A stretch of DNA of 64,000 nt, taken from positions 283,023 to 347,022 of the forward strand of contig JADNRV010000044.1 of NCBI GenBank assembly GCA_015499995.1, given 5' to 3'. Positions 56,369 to 64,000 of this stretch are shown here, piece by piece (within the stretch, counting starts at the first letter, position 1; each line of letters begins with the position of its first letter). The notes beneath the pieces are model-generated. The model ran no database searches. It was given only the letters and a program-made list of their open reading frames with translations, and was not told the origin of the DNA. The DNA is from Flammula alnicola. Taxonomy: Eukaryota; Basidiomycota; Agaricomycetes; Agaricales; Strophariaceae. Both the position numbers and the translations under genes were made by a program.

Positions 56369-58899
56369 TCAAAGGCCCAAAAATCCCTCAGACTCGTACA
56401 TCGACAGGTGCGTGTTGAGATGGACGAGCGCCAGCCGTGCAATTTTCTCCGCAAGCTTCCGGACCTCTTCTGTCAGCGACTCCATACCAGCCGCGTGGGT
56501 GCCCGTCGTACCCACATGCGCAGAGGCATCAGGTGCGCGTCGCCTCGCAAACGCATTTCCACCCGCCGCGAACAGGTCCATGCTTAGCAGCGAGGGCCTT
56601 ACACCGGCGCCAACCCCAGCAGCAGCGGCCGACGGATAAGCAAGCCCGACGACCTCCTCAAACACCGCGTCCCGCACGCGCTTATGCAACAACCCGCTCA
56701 GCGCCGACTCAGGCTGCATATTCGTATCTGTCCACCGCTGTGCGAGGCTCACGATCGCGGCGTCAGGTGCTGCATCTCCTCCCAGAGACATGTTATAATC
56801 ATCAGAGTCGGCGGTCTGGATGGTGCTGCTAGCAGCCGAACCCCGCCGTCGGACCTCAGATGCCCTTTGCGCAATCTGGAGTGCCAGATCACGCTTGACG
56901 TTCCGGCGCTCGTCCAAATCATTGTCTACCGGTGGGGCCTCTCCACCAGCCAAAGCCGGAGCTGAAGACACAAAGCACGTTCCCAGGCACGCAGGCCCGA
57001 TATCCCGTATCTCGCGTTTGACCCTCATCACATCGCTCTGATCGACCTTGGCGCTGGTGCTGCCGCTCGACTCGGACACGTCAGACACTACGAGTTGGCG
57101 AAAGAGGAGTATGAACATGTATAGCGCGGTGACGTCGGTCGCCTCGGCGCTGATAAGCGCCATGCGTGTTTTGTCAAGGTACAGCGTTTCCGGCGTGGGG
57201 CTGGGTGATGGAGTCAAGGACGAAAATACAGGAGATGGGGGAGGTGTGGCATCGGAGGTGGACGAGACGGGTGATGAAGGTGGCGACAAGGTTTCAAAGA
57301 TCGTGTTCACAATTCCTTTTAGACAACAGAGATAGATTTGCTGGTTCTTGGTTAACGAAGGATAAGTGAGGCCATTTGGGTATGAGGGATGGGGAATGGG
57401 TTGTTTTTTGCTGACAAAGAGAGCGACGTTGGCGTTATGCAGCCATTCGCGGGTGTTGTGGAGCGACGCGCTAGTGCCGAAACGGATTTTGAAGGCTTTA
57501 ACTTCGAATATACCAGTATTGCGCAATAACCAAGGACGCAGCTGGGTGAGCTGGTGGTTTGCGATGTCCTGACAACGTCTCGATTAATCAAGGCGTCAAG
57601 GCGAACATGAAAGAACGAAGCTCACCAATTTCATCAACTCTAGCAATTCCAAACACATCCTGACGGCTGTAAAGGCTTCCGGGCCTGGCCGCTGAGCCAC
57701 CTGTACCATCTCCTCGACAGCGCGGTCTCTCATCGGTGCACAATGGTGCTTCAGCGTCTCACCAATTTGGGAGAACAAGCCCGACGGATCGAAAACCTTG
57801 TGTTTTAATTCTTGCTCAATCAACGCGGGATCGAAAATGGATTCCAGATACGCGGCATGTGCAGAGTGCTCTTGTGCTTGTTCTCTGACCGCAGTGGGAT
57901 TTGTGTATACGGCAGTGTTGGATAGGGGCTGGATGACAAGTAACATGACTTGGAGAAATTCGGAGAGCAGCGCGGGGATACGGGAAGGCATGCGGATGGT
58001 ATAGATGGTTGGATCCTCTTTCGAGATTTGAGAGACAATGGGGATAGGTGGGGTGGTGGGATGTCGTGCACAGATGCATGCCTTGGGGTGGCAATTTCCC
58101 TGGGTATCGAGGGTAACACATGTGCAGCCGGTCTGGACCTCCTCCCAAACGGCGTTCCAATACTTTTCAAACATTTCACGCTTTCGTCGTGGTCGAAACT
58201 GCAGACCAGGATCGAACAAAAGGTCATGACCTGACAATAAGAAAATCCATGAGAGATGGCAGAGACAAAAAAGATGACATGCCACGGACGAATGACAGGG
58301 TTTCGGAGAATAACATCTAGCTCCAATTCTCTCAGAGTCTGACGGTTGATTAGGGGTTGGGTTGGGGGTATGTGCGGCGAATTGAACTTGATAGGCGACT
58401 GCGCGGCAGTAGAGAGAATATGTACCACTCGCGGTGGCGCGACCCCAGGAATGACTGAATGGCGCTCGCGAAGGAGCGAACCCGAAGAGGGTCCCGGGTG
58501 GGCTGTGGATACAATACCAATATCTTCGATATCACTCCCCTGGCGGACAGATGTGAGTGGTGATGGGGACATTTTAGATGGCGATCTGCGAGGATAGGGT
58601 CGTTTAGCGGCACGTAGGGTTGACTCGTGGGTGTCGATACGTGGCCGCTTCGTGCCTCTCAACACCTGGGAGGTTAGCGGACTCGAGACCTGGGGAGAGT
58701 TGGGAGATGCCCAGAGTTTATCGTCGGTCTCTGTGATCCACTGCTGCCTAGGGGCATTACAGGATGGACCCGCGACGCCGGAGGGGCTATCAGAGGAGAC
58801 TACAGCCTGGTCACTAACAGAGGGGAGGTCCTGGCAGTCATCCTGGTCGGCCTTGCGTTTCCTGTGGTTTAGGGGGCATCGGTGAGCAAGATCATCCAT
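56369..58899 (-). CDS. SOK1: Tcp11/Sok1-family protein
   Basis: Member of the T-complex-11 family, whose yeast member Sok1 acts as a dosage suppressor in the cAMP-dependent kinase pathway. The ATG at 58899 begins MDDLAHRCPLNHRKRKADQD, followed by a disordered Ser/Pro/Arg-rich region (KRPRIDTHESTLRAAKRPYP). After an intron the domain starts at FRPRRKREMFEKYWNAVWEE. Signature blocks are RIPALLSEFLQVMLLVIQPL, FDPALIEQELKHKVFDPSGL, FSQIGETLKHHCAPMRDRAV, EAFTAVRMCLELLELMKLDI, NHQLTQLRPWLLRNTGIFEV, NVALFVSKKQ and, near the end, LSGLLHKRVRDAVFEEVVG. The C-terminal part has an Ala/Gly-rich insert and ends MYESEGFLGL at TGA 56369. Three exons, in frame. About 800 residues. Confidence 0.88.
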
Positions 58900-61132
58900 G
58901 GGCGGAAAAAAAGAGAGGGATTTCGGAAGAGATGAGGGTATATAAGTAGTCTGAGGGGGAAACACATGGTGGGATACCAAGAATGGATTTGAGACAAGGC
59001 GTGTGTGGCCCATCATGCAAAAGCCAAGTGCGCTTTTGGCAATCCACACGGTTCACAACACACCCCATGCCTGCACATTCCGCCTTGAGGTCAGTTCGTG
59101 GCTTTATAGATACGGAGATGAGCGTGGTACCTCCGAGTCCTCTTTTAAAGCAATATTCCATGTGTACTTGGCCCCCCCGGTCTTCTAGGCTGACAACTAC
59201 GGAGAAACGAGACGGCAGCCGCGACGTTTCTCAAGGGTGCCGCCTAAACAAGATTCTTTTCGGCGTCTCCCGACAAACATATCCAGAAACATATCCTTCA
59301 CCCTCGTTCCTTACATACCCGTCCAATTGGTCAATCATCGCTTAATTTTCGCTGCCTGTCTTCTAACTCTCGCACTAATATGGATCAGTCTTGGTCTAGG
59401 TTTTCATCAATGGCCCATGGTTGGGTTCGGTAGATATCCACATATGGCCTCCGAGGCTCTACTAGTAATCATGCAGGGGGCCTGGCAAGCACGCCACCGC
59501 AGATAACCAGTCCAAGCTTACTCTTCTAGGTTATCGGCTCGCTCTTCATGCTGAACAGGTCCATTTTTCGCCGACCATATCGCCCATCTTGCGTATACGG
59601 GGCATACTAACACTCGCGCGCATCCTCTTTCAACCGATCTGCTCAGAGTAACTATGTATCCATCTCATCTATATCTTCCGCGGTTTGCCCAGGTGGTTTT
59701 ATATCCGAGATTCATTTTACTTACTTATTACACACTCACAGTCATATGCATTTCGGCTGCTGAGCTGCTCTGCCAGTGTGCCACAATTCTCTTCTCGCTG
59801 AAAATATCTGATGATGAACAAGAACCCCTCCTCTTGGCTCTTCGCATGCCGGTTGTGGCGTTCAATCGAAGTGTCAGTATCTTGGGTTGGGAATTCACTT
59901 AGCCCGGGTTTTCCCCTCCCTGCTCGCCCCCCTTTGTCCCTCCTTTTGAACCGGACTCGTGGGCACAGGCGGTCTCATATCAACAACAAAAAAGAAACCC
60001 CAATCGTTCTCAGCTCCTGGCCGCTCCTTTTTTGCCTCGCTAACACTGCGGCTCGGCATGGGACAACCCCCTGCTTCCCATTGTCCCGAGTCTCTCGCAA
60101 GTGAACCATTGGCATCAATAATTGCCTTGTCCAAGTTAAAGACCTTACGACAACGACGCCATCTGGCACCCAATAATAACACCTTACCTGGGCGTCGTCG
60201 AATAATTGAACCTTACCGTCATCTCGCGCCGGACTTGCCTGGACCCAGTCAATGCAAAAGATCTTGATTACATACCGTAAGTAAAACCTCCAACCCCCCT
60301 TTTTTGCCTACATATAAGGTATAAGTACATACCGAGTTTGAGACCAAAACTCGAGCCAACCAGAGGTGGCATGGGAGGGCACATTCAATGAATTTGATAT
60401 GTCTCTAAGATCTTATCTTCGAATGGAACCCCACTGTAGGACTCAATTAACCTGGTAAATGTATACCAACTCGAAGAGGCGTCGTCCATATCTCATATGT
60501 CATTTCTCCTTTATTCTCATTCCAGTGCCAGTGGCATATGTCGACTGTGCACCTCTCAAACCCCGATCCCCCCGCGGGCCCGCATTCAACATGCATTCAT
60601 CATATGCATCCATACATGCTGAGGCTTCCTGCCTCGAGCCCCCTCTCGCCACCTACCAAAGACGACCAGGAGGAGTAACGCACAATAGCCGATCTCGACA
60701 AGAGCCCACCCACCCGAAATCTGTTCAGAAAACGAAAACGACAAAAACCTTCACCTCGCTACCGAACGTTCCCGAATCGCTTTCGAAATCTGTCCTCATT
60801 TCATCTCGGCTGTACTATTGTTTCTGGCAGAACAAACCAAGAAAATTATTTCGTCCCACGTTTCATGTCAATGACAGACAGCCAGATGGGGCCTACTTAT
60901 GACTTAAATGAAACCATGAGGGTGGGTATGAACGTCCATACCACGGGCCCACGGCTATTCAGGGAGACGTCGAATATTAAACAGATGAAGTGTTAAGTAT
61001 TTCCGTGTGTCCAACCATCCAGAAAAAGTAACGTTTTGCAGGAAAGGACTAGTTTCAATTTTTTCATACTACTAAAAAGTGTTCTTTCAATTACAAGGCA
61101 AAAGGCGATGTCATCACGCTTGTCATTAAAAA
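58900..61132. other. about 2.2 kb intergenic stretch
   Basis: Promoter side of the Tcp11 gene (a TATATA lies about 40 bp upstream of its ATG on the minus strand) and 3' side of the V-ATPase gene. A plus-strand frame at 60459-60902 (147 codons, MYTNSKRRRPYLICHFSFIL) has an ATG but no recognisable motif and is not called. Confidence 0.4.
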
Positions 61133-63236
<2,104 letters not shown>

Positions 63237-63579
63237 TGCAGAGATTGCAGACGTTCACGACCTTAGAATTGCTCGTGTCTCGGCGGCAAGGAATCCTCAA
63301 ATTAGGTTGACGTGCGTGTCGTGGATAAGAGGTGATATTAGACCGCTCTCCGTCGGTGGTCGAGCGCAAATAGCAGACTGAGCTTGTAAGGAGTAGCGGC
63401 TCATCTGAGCCCGATTTATTCGTGCCACCGTCCTAGTTAGTATTCCCACGCCCTCGACGTCCCAACCTTTAGCATAAAGCTCTCAGCTTGTTGACTTTCT
63501 GGAAACTGACATGCTTTGGTATATTGATAGTACATTTTAAAAGCTGCTTTGACATAGTTCCCTTATCTCTCTTATCTAT
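63237..63579. other. intergenic between tandem minus-strand genes
   Basis: Upstream of VMA2 and downstream of the cofactor D gene. No coding or repeat signal. Confidence 0.4.
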
Positions 63580-64000
63580 CTAAATTTCAGTCATTGAAGA
63601 CATGAAATGCTGGATGAGTTCTTTTGCTGCCTCTTTGGCTACGTCGATATCTGAGGTCGACCTGGATTGAAACCGTGTAAGTCCATTTGAGCAAGGGAAA
63701 GAAATGAAGCGACAAACCATTCTGTTTCAAGTAAGATATCTTCAACGGCATCCGTCTCAAATCCAAGATCTGCGCTCTGAAGCAAGATATAAAGGTATTC
63801 AGCGGTGTCTGACCGCACCTACGAAGGAAAATATGATTAAGAACCCCATCGCGATCTACCATTGGAACTGACTTTAGGGAAAGGATGGGCAAGGAAGCTG
63901 CTCAACAAAGGCACTGTTTTCACCCTAATTTGCTCGAAGGTCAGAAGATTAACGATACTTTAAGAGCGTTAAGTTGTCTGTACATTCCGATGTAAGGAAT
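63580..64000 (-). CDS. tubulin-folding cofactor D, C-terminal end (partial)
   Basis: Cut by the window edge. Three minus-strand exons give LTFEQIRVKTVPLLSSFLAH, PFPKVRSDTAEYLYILLQSA, DLGFETDAVEDILLETEWST, SDIDVAKEAAKELIQHFMSS and MTEI before TAG at 63580-63582. PFPKVR...A..LY followed by VEDILLETEW is the conserved C-terminal end of cofactor D (TBCD, Alp1/Cin1), which handles beta-tubulin during heterodimer assembly. The two introns (about 63678-63721 and 63820-63872) have GT-AG ends and keep frame. The assignment rests on about 80 residues. Confidence 0.7.

Noticed and set aside
60459..60902. Plus-strand frame of 147 codons beginning MYTNSKRRRPYLICH
   Set aside because: It has an ATG, but no family resemblance, no splice partners and a composition close to the surrounding non-coding DNA.

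Overview
The window looks like nuclear DNA from a mushroom-forming basidiomycete (Agaricomycetes). Genes are split by many short GT-AG introns of about 50-60 nt. The conserved proteins (Alg11, Msp1, Mps1, V-ATPase B, Slp1/SUN, Rax1-like RGS, Tcp11/Sok1, cofactor D) are fungal housekeeping types, mixed with families expanded in basidiomycetes (MYND-finger proteins, P450s, type-B carboxylesterases, nitronate monooxygenases, fungal phytochromes). I see no operons, rRNA, tRNA or CRISPR. Exon boundaries were inferred by eye from splice sites and protein similarity, so gene ends are firmer than individual exons.

Layout: 0.9-3.3 kb, secreted carboxylesterase (+) with a run of one-base frame breaks. 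3.5-5.0 kb, Msp1 AAA ATPase (-). 6.1-6.6 kb, small membrane-protein candidate (-). 7.9-10.0 kb, Alg11 (+). 10.7-11.7 kb, decayed FMN-dependent hydroxy-acid oxidase next to an intact member of the family at 11.8-13.5 kb (-). 14.4-17.5 kb, Slp1-type SUN protein (+). 17.8-27.0 kb is an unstable island: two MYND paralogues flank a broken P450, two inverted-repeat elements, and a divergent pair containing a protein with a PD-(D/E)XK-like motif. 27.8-28.5 kb, small secreted protein (-).

30.4-39.3 kb is a dense minus-strand block: Mps1 kinase, nitronate monooxygenase, peroxiredoxin Q and ribosomal protein eS19. Then come an F-box protein (39.7-41.4, +) and a GNAT acetyltransferase (41.9-42.5, +). 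42.5-47.3 kb is gene-poor and holds a 575-bp inverted-repeat element between TA dinucleotides. 47.3-49.7 kb is a GC-rich Rax1-like RGS membrane protein (+). 50.6-51.4 kb holds an apparent phytochrome N-terminal relic beside an amidohydrolase (51.5-53.3, -). After another gene-poor stretch come Tcp11/Sok1 (56.4-58.9, -), V-ATPase subunit B (61.1-63.2, -) and the 3' end of tubulin cofactor D (63.6 to the edge, -).

The genes do not form one pathway. The main themes are organelle and secretory housekeeping (Msp1, Alg11, Slp1, V-ATPase), cell-cycle and polarity control (Mps1, Rax1-like, cofactor D), redox and flavin enzymes, and gene birth and decay. The decay shows as three relics (FMN oxidase, P450, phytochrome), one frame-broken esterase, one dispersed paralogue pair and three non-autonomous inverted-repeat elements.
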